From NCBI GenBank assembly GCA_028288395.1, contig JAQBNV010000538.1, positions 1-5,660 on the forward strand: 5,660 nt of DNA, in the 5' to 3' direction. How positions within the stretch are numbered: position 1 is the first letter of the stretch; every line of letters starts with the position of its first letter. Both the position numbers and the translations under genes were made by a program. Positions 1 through 5,141 of the stretch are shown piece after piece. The notes below the pieces were generated by a model. It was not told the origin of the DNA and ran no database searches. It was given only the letters and a program-made list of their open reading frames with translations. The DNA is from Adhaeribacter sp. (GTDB lineage: Bacteria > Bacteroidota > Bacteroidia > Cytophagales > Hymenobacteraceae).

Positions 1-2
1 AG

Positions 3-416
3 GTAACCGGCAATTTATCCCTTAATTTCAGGGCCGACCTAAATATTTTATTTTGTCGGTTTGTGCAGCCCACCTCGTCGGTCTTGCTGCGGTTAGGTTA
101 CGAAAATGCTTTGAGAGTGGCCCAGGAAAACCACGTCCGGTTTTGGCTGTTTGATCTGCGGCGGCGCGGTCCCGCTCAGACAGAAGATGAAAAATGGATT
201 TTGGAAGATTTTTTCCCCCGTGTAGAACAGCAAACCAAAAAATATTTATTTTTTGCTTACCTGGTAACGCCTACCCATTATACCCACGTCCGGGAAGTAA
301 TCGGCCTGGAAAAACTGGCCCATTACTCGGCCCATAGTGAAATTTCGATTTTTGATTCGGAAGAAAAGGCCATTGATTGGCTAATGCTAAACCAGACGGC
401 GAACGCCCAGGCCTGA
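3..416 (+). CDS. Hypothetical small protein, 5'-truncated at window edge
   Basis: The reading frame is open from the left edge to the TGA at 414-416, so the true start lies outside the window. A GTG at 63 is in frame, but the codons before it already read as protein (NLSLNFRADLNILFCRF), so I do not take it as the start. The visible 137 residues alternate beta-like and helical stretches: a strand ending in CRF, a helix beginning at SSVLLRLGYENAL, a strand FWLFDLRRRG, a long acidic helix, a strand YLFFAYLVTP, and a final FDSEEKAIDWLM. This order resembles the small STAS/SpoIIAA-like cytosolic proteins common in Hymenobacteraceae, with the closing 'EEKAIDWL' helix typical of them. The fold assignment is inference; no catalytic motif is visible. 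There is no signal peptide in the part seen. The gene converges on the peptide transporter with only 17 bp between stops. Confidence 0.8.
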   Translation, partial: VTGNLSLNFRADLNILFCRFVQPTSSVLLRLGYENALRVAQENHVRFWLFDLRRRGPAQTEDEKWILEDFFPRVEQQTKKYLFFAYLVTPTHYTHVREVIGLEKLAHYSAHSEISIFDSEEKAIDWLMLNQTANAQA

Positions 417-433
417 AGTTTTTAGTTGTTCCT

Positions 434-2086
434 TTATTTTTCGGAATATTGCTGTACAATTTCCCGCAGCCAGCGCATCATCAGAAATAAAGCCAAAGCA
501 GCTACCAGCGTTAATCCACAGTTTACCAGGAAAAAGTTGGCTTTATGGTCGTAGGTATCCCACATACTGGCCAGTACCCCCGACAATTTATTCCCGATAG
601 AGGTAGCCAGAAACCAGCCGCCCATCATCAGGGCCGTCAGGCGGGGCGGACTTAACTTCGACACCAGCGATAAACCCATAGGGCTCAGGAATAATTCACC
701 CACGGTAACCACCGCGTACGTGCCTACCAACCACCAACCCGAACTTTTTGCGGCACCATTATCGCCGGCATAAACGGCACCCACCATTACCAGCGTAGAT
801 AAAGCTGTAATAAAAAGGCCCCAGCAAATTTTAGCGGGCGTAGAAGGCTCTTTTCCCCGTCGTCGTAAAAAGCCAAATAACGACACAACCACCGGTGTAA
901 GCAGAACCACAAAGAACGGGTTGATGGATTGAAATATTTCCGTTGAAATTAAATAAAGTTGCTGGCCGGCGGCAGGCCATTTGTCCTGGTCTAAATTATT
1001 CAGGTACGGTTCTACACCCTTTTTTGTGATTACTTTGCCCTCGCTATCGGTACTTGTCCGAAACATGGGATCATAAGCCGGCACCGTTTTTTCTTCGATA
1101 TCCACCCGTTGCACCATACCCAGGGCTTGGGCTGGCTTTTCGACGGATGTTGGCAATTGCCGGTCGGTATAATATTCGGCCCAGGTAGTAAGGGCTGTTC
1201 CGTTTTGTTTAAATATTGCCCAGAAAACTACTACCACCGCAAAAATGGCCAGCAGCGCCGCTATTGGTTTTTTATCGGCAGCCGAAGCGCGCACCCACAA
1301 CGATACATAATACAGCACGATGGGCAAGGCCCCGAAAATAAAAGCATCGGTAGAATCAGAGCCAAATATATTGCCGGGTATTAGCAGCCAACCCGCCATA
1401 CCCGCCAGAAAAGCCGGTAACATTACAATGGTCATAATCCGGCCGATGGGCATATCGTTGGGCTGCACAGGTTTCCGGACATCTACGTCGCGGTAATGGC
1501 GGTTGCCCAGCCAGAAAATAATTACTCCCACAAACATGCCAATACCCGCCGTAACAAAAGCATACCCCCAACCATAATTGTTGCGCATATAAGCCGCCAC
1601 AAAATTGCAAACACAGGCACCAATATTGATGCCCATGTAAAATATATTATAGCCGGTATCTTTCAGGGGCCGGTAAGGCTCTTTTGAATAAATGTTACCC
1701 AGCAGCGTAGAAATATTAGGCTTGAAAAAGCCATTTCCCACAATAATACAACCCAAGGATATATATAAAGCCAGGTCGCCGGGCAGGGCCAATCCGCAAT
1801 ATCCTATTCCCATTAATATTCCACCCAGCGTAATAGACAAGCGGTAACCCAATACCCGGTCGGCTAATAAACCGCCAATAAAAGGTGTCAGGTACACGAA
1901 GGCGATAAACGTACCGAATATATCCGAAGCCAGGCCTTTATCCAGGGCCAAACCGCCGCGCTGCGCATCTATCATGTACAGGAAAAAGATACCAATCATG
2001 AGGTAATAGCCGAAGCGTTCCCACATTTCTGAGAAAAAGAGGTAATATAAGCCTTTGGGGTGCTGGGGATTATTGGGTTGAGCCAT
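434..2086 (-). CDS. Proton-dependent oligopeptide transporter (POT/PTR2 family MFS)
   Basis: This 550-residue inner-membrane symporter imports di-/tripeptides with protons. The family hallmarks are all present: ExxERFxYY in TM1 (E20-Y28, with E20, E23 and R24), the TM4 lysine K122 in GNGFFKPN, the PTR2 signature FYxxINxG at 149-156, the TM8 SINPFFVVLLTP stretch (387-398), and the TM10 glutamate E464 in GELFLSP. The protein is longer than minimal bacterial POTs. The extra length sits mainly in a hydrophilic segment at about 304-376, between the TM7-like helix (about 275-295) and the NPF helix. It is rich in charged residues and lacks a recognised domain. Such an insertion is common in Bacteroidota homologues as far as I recall. 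The ATG is preceded by CCACCTTTTATC with no real Shine-Dalgarno, as usual in the phylum. The next gene upstream on the same strand starts 533 bp away and is compositionally unlike it, so co-transcription is doubtful. Substrate range cannot be told from sequence. Confidence 0.96.
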   Translation of the reverse strand: MAQPNNPQHPKGLYYLFFSEMWERFGYYLMIGIFFLYMIDAQRGGLALDKGLASDIFGTFIAFVYLTPFIGGLLADRVLGYRLSITLGGILMGIGYCGLALPGDLALYISLGCIIVGNGFFKPNISTLLGNIYSKEPYRPLKDTGYNIFYMGINIGACVCNFVAAYMRNNYGWGYAFVTAGIGMFVGVIIFWLGNRHYRDVDVRKPVQPNDMPIGRIMTIVMLPAFLAGMAGWLLIPGNIFGSDSTDAFIFGALPIVLYYVSLWVRASAADKKPIAALLAIFAVVVVFWAIFKQNGTALTTWAEYYTDRQLPTSVEKPAQALGMVQRVDIEEKTVPAYDPMFRTSTDSEGKVITKKGVEPYLNNLDQDKWPAAGQQLYLISTEIFQSINPFFVVLLTPVVVSLFGFLRRRGKEPSTPAKICWGLFITALSTLVMVGAVYAGDNGAAKSSGWWLVGTYAVVTVGELFLSPMGLSLVSKLSPPRLTALMMGGWFLATSIGNKLSGVLASMWDTYDHKANFFLVNCGLTLVAALALFLMMRWLREIVQQYSEK

Positions 2087-2119
2087 GATAAAAGGTGGAA
2101 TTTGCTGCCTTGGGCTTAT

Positions 2120-2137
2120 CAGGATAGAAGTATATGC
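2120..2137. repeat. Direct repeat copy A, upstream of the transporter gene
   Basis: The 18 bp caggatagaagtatatgc match copy B at 2635-2652 with one mismatch (position 11: a here, g there). Copy A lies 33 bp upstream of the transporter start codon; copy B lies 15 bp upstream of the AT-rich secreted-protein gene. Both have the same orientation relative to the gene they precede. On the coding strand the element reads GCATATAC(T/C)TCTATCCTG. A further shared heptamer, taactgc, follows at 2145-2151 and 2672-2678. It may be a duplicated promoter/leader element or the footprint of an insertion; the sequence does not decide. Confidence 0.6.
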
Positions 2138-2181
2138 GGCGGCATAACTGCGGTATAGGTATGGTTAGCGGCTTTATTATT

Positions 2182-2619
2182 TTATTTTGGCGCATTGAAA
2201 TAGAAACTAATAATTTTTCTACTGTCTATATCAATAAATGAAGTAAAGTAATCTTTTCCACCTCCTTTTGGATAAAGGGTATTTACCAGAAAATAATCTT
2301 CCTTTTTGGTGGATGCATTCATATAAACCCATTTCTTTCCATTTACAATAAGTCCAACATATTGCTTATAATAATTATCAAGCTTAAACCCTTCTCCTTT
2401 TTTGTTTATTGCTAGTAAATGCTTTTTTACAATTTCGTCAGCACTATCAATATCTTTAAGGGTAGTTGTAAACCTCTCAGAAATTACTTCATTAGGAACA
2501 GTAATATAAACGGAACTGTCTTTGCGAAATACAACTCTTTTTCCCCCATATAATATTTGCCCTTTTACTAAAGCAGCAAAGTTTAGAAAAAGAAATATTA
2601 CACAAAATAAGTATTTCAT
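2182..2619 (-). CDS. Small secreted hypothetical protein, AT-rich gene
   Basis: The product is 145 residues with a clear Sec signal peptide: K2, a hydrophobic core at 4-18 (LFCVIFLFLNFAALV), then KG and Q21, the usual Bacteroidota cleavage context. There is no lipobox cysteine at the cleavage point (C6 lies inside the core), so it is probably periplasmic or secreted. The mature part is basic and rich in beta-prone residues. It includes YYKQYVGLIVNGKKWVYMN near 83-101, then a GGGKDYF turn and a C-terminal strand ending FYFNAPK. That pattern resembles small uncharacterised Bacteroidota exported proteins with a 'Y-x-QY-x-G...I/VYxN...GG...F...NG/NA' layout; this likeness is from memory and unverified. 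The gene is visibly AT-rich, about one third GC by eye, and favours A/T-ending codons, unlike the transporter and barrel genes, which suggests recent acquisition. The ATG at 2619 is the first possible start after an in-frame stop upstream. Function unknown. Confidence 0.85.
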   Translation of the reverse strand: MKYLFCVIFLFLNFAALVKGQILYGGKRVVFRKDSSVYITVPNEVISERFTTTLKDIDSADEIVKKHLLAINKKGEGFKLDNYYKQYVGLIVNGKKWVYMNASTKKEDYFLVNTLYPKGGGKDYFTSFIDIDSRKIISFYFNAPK

Positions 2620-2634
2620 AGATATTGCAGCTAA

Positions 2635-2652
2635 CAGGATAGGAGTATATGC
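2635..2652. repeat. Direct repeat copy B, upstream of the secreted-protein gene
   Basis: The 18 bp caggataggagtatatgc are the partner of copy A at 2120-2137 (17 of 18 identical). It sits 15 bp before the start codon of the AT-rich gene. Together the two copies bracket that gene: copy A lies 45 bp beyond its stop codon, copy B just before its start. Confidence 0.6.
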
Positions 2653-2663
2653 TTATCATTTAC

Positions 2664-2690
2664 TATTGACGTAACTGCTGACGTGCAATA
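2664..2690. promoter_or_regulatory. Imperfect inverted repeat upstream of the secreted-protein gene
   Basis: The arms tattgacgt (2664-2672) and acgtgcaata (2681-2690) are complementary except for one extra base (g2685), with an 8-bp spacer. The site is 45 bp upstream of the AT-rich gene. It could be a regulator-binding site or merely chance; no DNA-binding protein is encoded nearby to bind it. Confidence 0.25.
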
Positions 2691-2750
2691 ATAAATTATA
2701 AGCTTTTAATTACCTAATACGATTTAGTGAAAAGAGCCCTGGCTGTATAA

Positions 2751-2791
2751 GAATAAAGCCTACTCATATCTTTTTTGAGTAGGCTTTATTC
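2751..2791 (-). terminator. Hairpin terminator after tRNA-Val
   Basis: This is a perfect 16-bp inverted repeat (arms 2751-2766 and 2776-2791, 9-nt loop) starting 5 nt beyond the 3' end of the tRNA on the - strand. In that direction the 3' arm is U-rich (GGCTTTATTC) and is followed by TTATAC, so it lacks a long U-tract but fits a tRNA-operon terminator. It also insulates the AT-rich gene downstream from tRNA transcription. Confidence 0.75.
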
Positions 2792-2796
2792 GGTAG

Positions 2797-2871
2797 TGAG
2801 ACGTACTGGGTTCGAACCAGTGACCTCTACCCTGTCAAGGTAGCGCTCTGAACCAGCTGAGCTAACATCCC
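2797..2871 (-). tRNA. tRNA-Val (anticodon GAC)
   Basis: The cloverleaf can be drawn completely on the - strand. The 7-bp acceptor stem GGGATGT pairs with ACGTCTC (with G-T pairs); the D-arm is AGCTC...GAGC; the anticodon stem CTACC/GGTAG holds the loop TTGACAG, giving anticodon GAC (valine); the T-arm is ACTGG-TTCGAAC-CCAGT. The discriminator base is A. The CCA end is not encoded: the genome continues CTACC after the discriminator, so CCA must be added enzymatically. The length is 75 nt. It is a single tRNA, not part of a cluster within this window. Confidence 0.95.
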
Positions 2872-2880
2872 GTGGTTTTA

Positions 2881-2912
2881 CAAAGATAAAAAAATCCAGT
2901 GCATATTAAAAA
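2881..2912 (-). promoter_or_regulatory. Bacteroidota-type promoter for tRNA-Val
   Basis: On the - strand TATCTTTG (2888 down to 2881) matches the Bacteroidota -7 consensus TAnnTTTG exactly. A T-run, TTTTT (2912-2908), stands 19 bp upstream where the weak -33 element is expected. The -7 box ends 9 nt before the mature tRNA 5' end, so transcription would start only a few bases ahead of the tRNA. The -33 match is poor; the -7 match and position are the evidence. Confidence 0.7.
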
Positions 2913-2930
2913 CCTCTTTACTACTTACCT

Positions 2931-2965
2931 TTGTCAGGGCCGAAAGCCGCCGATTTGTAACTTTA
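2931..2965 (+). promoter_or_regulatory. Possible promoter of the outer-membrane protein gene
   Basis: TTG at 2931-2933 and TAACTTTA at 2958-2965 resemble the -33 and -7 elements of Bacteroidota sigma-ABfr promoters, with 7 of 8 positions of the -7 box matching TAnnTTTG. The 24-bp spacing is a little longer than usual. It would give a 5' leader of roughly 95 nt before the start codon at 3064. Weak support. Confidence 0.3.
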
Positions 2966-3063
2966 ACACCATTAGGAAGTATAAAGGGACACAAGAAGCC
3001 CCGGCAATTGGTTTTATTACCCTTATCAGCTGAACTGAAAAAAACAAATTACACCTGATTACT

Positions 3064-3699
3064 ATGAAAAAAGTTTCTTTACTCTTATTGGCCATTCTGT
3101 TAAGTTTGGCTGGGTATTCTCAAAAAAGAGTTACTACTACCGCTCCCATAAACCATAACCTGGAAGGTTCAACCGCCCCCGAAAACACGGGCTTTGGTAT
3201 AAAAGGTGGTTTAAACTTCTCGGATGTACGCGATGCCGACGGCAATGCCAATCTGGAAGCGAAAACCAGTTACCACGTAGGAGCTTTTGCGCAGTTTAGC
3301 ATTACCGACTGGTTCTCGCTGCAGCCCGAAGTGCTTTATTCCCGTAAAGGTTACGATTCTACGGGCGTAACCCGCAAGCTTGATTATTTTGATGTGCCCC
3401 TGTTGCTGGTATTTAATCCGCTCGATAATGTTAGTTTCCATGTGGGGCCCCAGGTTTCATTGCTCATGACCGTAAAAGATGGCGACAAGGAAATAAATAA
3501 AGAAGACTCTTACCAAAGCCTGGATTACGGCGTAGTAGGCGGCGTAGAAGCCCGGCTTTCTTTTTTCCGGGTGGGCGCCCGGTACAACTTAGGCCTCCGC
3601 GAAATTTACCAGGATACCTACCGTGATATAGCCACCAATATAAACCGGGACATTAAAAACGGTGCTTTTCAGGTTTACGTTGGTGTAGGCTTCCGCTAG
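3064..3699 (+). CDS. Outer-membrane beta-barrel protein, PorT-like family
   Basis: The product is 211 residues. A signal peptide covers 1-19 (KK, then a Leu-rich core, AGYS) with cleavage before Q20. A short low-complexity Thr/Asn linker follows. The mature part is a small barrel with alternating hydrophobic residues: FGIKGGLNFSDVR (about 44-56), SYHVGAFAQFSITDWFSLQPEVLYSRKGYD, LDYFDVPLLLVFNP, VSFHVGPQVSLLM, LDYGVVGGVEARLSFFRVGARYNLGL, and a C-terminal strand FQVYVGVGFR. The 'GIKGGLN', 'LQPEVLYSRKG', 'YFDVPLL' and 'GPQVSLL' phrases are characteristic of the OMP_b-brl_2/PorT-like family, which has about eight strands. Members sit in the outer membrane; most have no assigned function, and one characterised relative, PorT, serves type IX secretion. 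No such role can be claimed here, since no other secretion genes are present. It stands alone between the tRNA and a terminator. Confidence 0.92.
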   Translation: MKKVSLLLLAILLSLAGYSQKRVTTTAPINHNLEGSTAPENTGFGIKGGLNFSDVRDADGNANLEAKTSYHVGAFAQFSITDWFSLQPEVLYSRKGYDSTGVTRKLDYFDVPLLLVFNPLDNVSFHVGPQVSLLMTVKDGDKEINKEDSYQSLDYGVVGGVEARLSFFRVGARYNLGLREIYQDTYRDIATNINRDIKNGAFQVYVGVGFR

Positions 3700-3722
3700 A
3701 AAAATATAGTAACTACTTTATT

Positions 3723-3753
3723 AAAGAAAGAGGAACGGGCTTCCCCTTTCTTT
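3723..3753. terminator. Bidirectional terminator between convergent genes
   Basis: The 13-nt arms aaagaaagaggaa (3723-3735) and ttcccctttcttt (3741-3753) pair with one A-C mismatch around a 5-nt loop. The + strand 3' side is U-rich and followed by GTTT; the - strand side also reads CTCTTTCTTT. It lies 23 bp past the barrel-gene stop and 61 bp past the thioesterase stop, so it likely serves both. Confidence 0.75.
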
Positions 3754-3814
3754 GTTTAACCCCGCTCCGTTTAGTTAATTTTAAATCTGCAATATCAACC
3801 AGTCGTAAAAAGGC

Positions 3815-4339
3815 TTACTCCTCCCCCGATTTCAGCTGTTTGGTTACCTGCTTGATGCGTACCTGAAAACCATCCGGATCGTACATTACATCGTCTACAT
3901 CCAGTTGTTCCAGCATATTCATCACGTCATCGGGGTGGTCGGTTGGTTTACCGGTTTCCAGGCTCACGTAACGCATGGTGGTCCAGAGCAGCGATTTCAG
4001 TTTCGTTTTGTCTTTGTTCAGCATCATCCCCTCTATTACTATGGTGGTGTTATCGAAATGAATAATGCGCGTTTGAATATAAATAACCGCTCCTAAATTT
4101 GCTGGTCGCAGGTAAGCAATATGGTGGTTGGTTACCAGCCAGTTCGCCCGGTGCTGGCGGGCCAGTTCCATCAGACTTAGGTTATAATATTTATAGGTAT
4201 GCTCTTCCCGGGCATTCAGAAAATAATCAAAATACCGCACGTTGTTTAAATGGCCCAAAGGGTCGCAATCCTGGAAGCGCACAAAAAGCTTACTTTCCGG
4301 CACCTTAACCAATCCGTTGTCCGATTCCTGTTCTTTCAT
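3815..4339 (-). CDS. Acyl-CoA thioesterase, hotdog fold (4HBT family)
   Basis: This is a 174-residue cytosolic protein. The N-terminal motif VRFQDCDPLGHLNNVRYFDYFLNARE (20-45) is the 4-hydroxybenzoyl-CoA thioesterase/YbgC/FadM signature. D26, the second Asp of DCD, aligns with the catalytic Asp of 4HBT enzymes, and GHLNN starts the hotdog helix. After it come the expected strands: a WLVTNHHIAYLRPANLGAVIYIQTRI stretch, then TTIVIEGMML and KSLLWTTMRYVSLETGKP. The last ~35 residues are an acidic/basic tail outside the core. The family hydrolyses acyl-CoA or related thioesters; the exact substrate cannot be read off. It follows the HExxH gene by 47 bp on the same strand. A near-consensus -7 box (TATCTTTT, 4368 to 4361) in that gap means it may have its own promoter. 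No earlier in-frame ATG, GTG or TTG is seen in the gap. Confidence 0.92.
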   Translation of the reverse strand: MKEQESDNGLVKVPESKLFVRFQDCDPLGHLNNVRYFDYFLNAREEHTYKYYNLSLMELARQHRANWLVTNHHIAYLRPANLGAVIYIQTRIIHFDNTTIVIEGMMLNKDKTKLKSLLWTTMRYVSLETGKPTDHPDDVMNMLEQLDVDDVMYDPDGFQVRIKQVTKQLKSGEE

Positions 4340-4386
4340 TAAATCTATTTTTTGTTTAGGAAAAGATATGTTTATTCCATCTGCGA

Positions 4387-4722
4387 TTAAACCGGTGCAT
4401 TGGTATTCCGGACAGCATGGTTCGCCGTCCAGGCCTCTTTGGCACCCGCCTGCCGGGCTTCCACCTCATATTTATTGTGGTAATACCCCTGGTGGAAAGA
4501 CTCCCGCAGGTATAACCACAGAAAACGCCAGAAACCATGTTCTTTAAATTGCCGGATATGGCAGAGTTCGTGGGCCACCCAGGATCGGTTCTGTAAAAAG
4601 TCTTCTTTTTTAACCCCGCTTAAATAAATAGTTTTACCCACTACCATGGCCACGTTAGTAGATTTTAAAACCAGGCGCGCCAGCCGGGCTATTACCGATT
4701 TTTCAACTATTTTGTATTCCAT
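4387..4722 (-). CDS. Small HExxH zincin-like protein (possible DUF4157-type)
   Basis: The product is 111 residues without a signal peptide. The central motif HELCH (51-55) is a classical HExxH zinc-binding site with H51 and H55 as ligands and E52 as the general base. A plausible third ligand lies in YEVEAR (E86 or E88), 31-33 residues later, as in gluzincins. The N-terminal part has beta-like segments (MEYKIVEKSV, NVAMVVGKTIYLSG) that lead into the helix carrying the motif. The FWRFLWLYLRESFHQGYYHNKYEVEAR stretch is the conserved-looking heart of a Bacteroidota family I associate loosely with DUF4157-like peptidase domains; the name is uncertain. The ~20 residues after EVEAR look poorly structured. 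An in-frame TAG lies 6 bp before the ATG, fixing the start. Active proteolysis is not established; such minimal zincins may be regulators or processing enzymes. It is followed by the thioesterase, possibly in one transcript. Confidence 0.85.
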   Translation of the reverse strand: MEYKIVEKSVIARLARLVLKSTNVAMVVGKTIYLSGVKKEDFLQNRSWVAHELCHIRQFKEHGFWRFLWLYLRESFHQGYYHNKYEVEARQAGAKEAWTANHAVRNTNAPV

Positions 4723-4814
4723 AACCTAAATGATATTTGCCGGCGATAATTTATTTATCTAATTACTTCTAATTTACCGTCGGAGATGCAATTAGGCCAT
4801 ATTTATTTTAAGTC

Positions 4815-4868
4815 GATCGGATGGCCGCGCCAGTCGTCTGGTAAAGCATTAGCTATCAATTATCTAAC
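4815..4868 (-). pseudogene. Possible gene-tail remnant (18 codons)
   Basis: On the - strand a frame between two TAA codons reads LIANALPDDWRGHPIDLK. It coincides with the only GC-rich patch (around gatggccgcgccagtcg) in an otherwise AT-rich spacer. The composition and the protein-like sequence suggest the decayed 3' end of a former gene; the match to any known family is not recognised. It could equally be chance. Confidence 0.2.
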
Positions 4869-4965
4869 TCATCGCCAGAAAATCAACCATTGCTGTTAGA
4901 ATATTAAAACAATATCACTTTAAAAGGATATAAAAAATAGTATTTAAAAAATGTAGCCTTTTTTA

Positions 4966-4997
4966 TTTGGTACTTTAAAATGTACTTCCTAATTTGG
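4966..4997 (+). promoter_or_regulatory. Possible promoter before the 28-codon ORF
   Basis: TTTG at 4966-4969 and TAATTTGG at 4990-4997 are 20 bp apart, close to Bacteroidota -33/-7 spacing, though the -7 box is an imperfect TAnnTTTG. The start site would fall at about 5002, on top of the ATG, implying a leaderless mRNA or a small non-coding RNA. Confidence 0.3.
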
Positions 4998-5001
4998 AAC
5001 T

Positions 5002-5088
5002 ATGAATAAGTCAAAAATTGCCTTAATCGACTTTAAAAAAGAATATTTGGAACCTAAAAACTATTTAACAAACCTGCTTTCTGCTTAA
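5002..5088 (+). CDS. Possible 28-residue small protein
   Basis: ATG to TAA encodes MNKSKIALIDFKKEYLEPKN and then YLTNLLSA. The peptide is lysine-rich and soluble-looking, with alternating hydrophobic residues and no membrane helix or signal peptide. A promoter-like pair precedes it at the right spacing, and its stop codon falls inside a stable hairpin (5084-5118), so the whole unit of about 115 nt looks like a discrete transcript. Against it, a 28-codon frame in AT-rich DNA arises easily by chance, and no Shine-Dalgarno is present. The transcript may instead be a non-coding RNA. Confidence 0.3.
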   Translation: MNKSKIALIDFKKEYLEPKNYLTNLLSA

Positions 5089-5118
5089 ATACTGCTCGAT
5101 AGGAGCAGTAAGTTTAAG
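5084..5118 (+). terminator. Bulged hairpin between small ORF and NlpC/P60 gene
   Basis: TACTGCTC (5090-5097) and GAGCAGTA (5103-5110) pair perfectly around a 5-nt loop. The stem is extended by CTTAAA (5084-5089) with TTTAAG (5113-5118) after a 2-nt bulge, for 14 base pairs in all. It could end the upstream small transcript or form part of the NlpC/P60 5' leader, 23 nt before that start codon. The 3' side is only moderately U-rich, so terminator function is uncertain. Confidence 0.5.
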
Positions 5119-5141
5119 TTAAATTACACAAAAGACACTTT

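Larger units (their letters stand above)
4723..5141. other. AT-rich intergenic region between divergent genes
   Basis: This stretch of about 420 bp separates the leftward zincin-like gene from the rightward NlpC/P60 gene and so must hold both promoters; neither is obvious. It is very AT-rich (long A/T runs at 4905-4980) except for a short GC-rich patch near 4815-4842. It also contains the 28-codon ORF and the hairpin listed separately. I see no tRNA, repeat array or insertion-sequence end in it. Confidence 0.8.

Noticed and set aside
63..416. GTG at 63 as the start of the first gene
   Set aside because: The frame is open to the left edge and upstream codons look protein-coding, so the gene is truncated by the window rather than starting here.
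1109..1687. Frames antisense to or overlapping the peptide transporter
   Set aside because: The transporter motifs are continuous through this stretch on the - strand; the other frames are shadows of it.
2620..2796. Integration site (attachment core) at the tRNA 3' end
   Set aside because: No copy of the tRNA 3' end is seen elsewhere in the window and no integrase is present; the AT-rich gene is separated from the tRNA by its terminator.
2797..2871. tRNA-Asp (GTC) reading of the tRNA
   Set aside because: The + strand shows 'gtc', but the cloverleaf folds only on the - strand, where the anticodon loop TTGACAG gives GAC, valine.
4944..4964. AAAAAA...TTTTTT as a terminator hairpin
   Set aside because: The stem would be six A-T pairs only, too weak to count in such AT-rich DNA.
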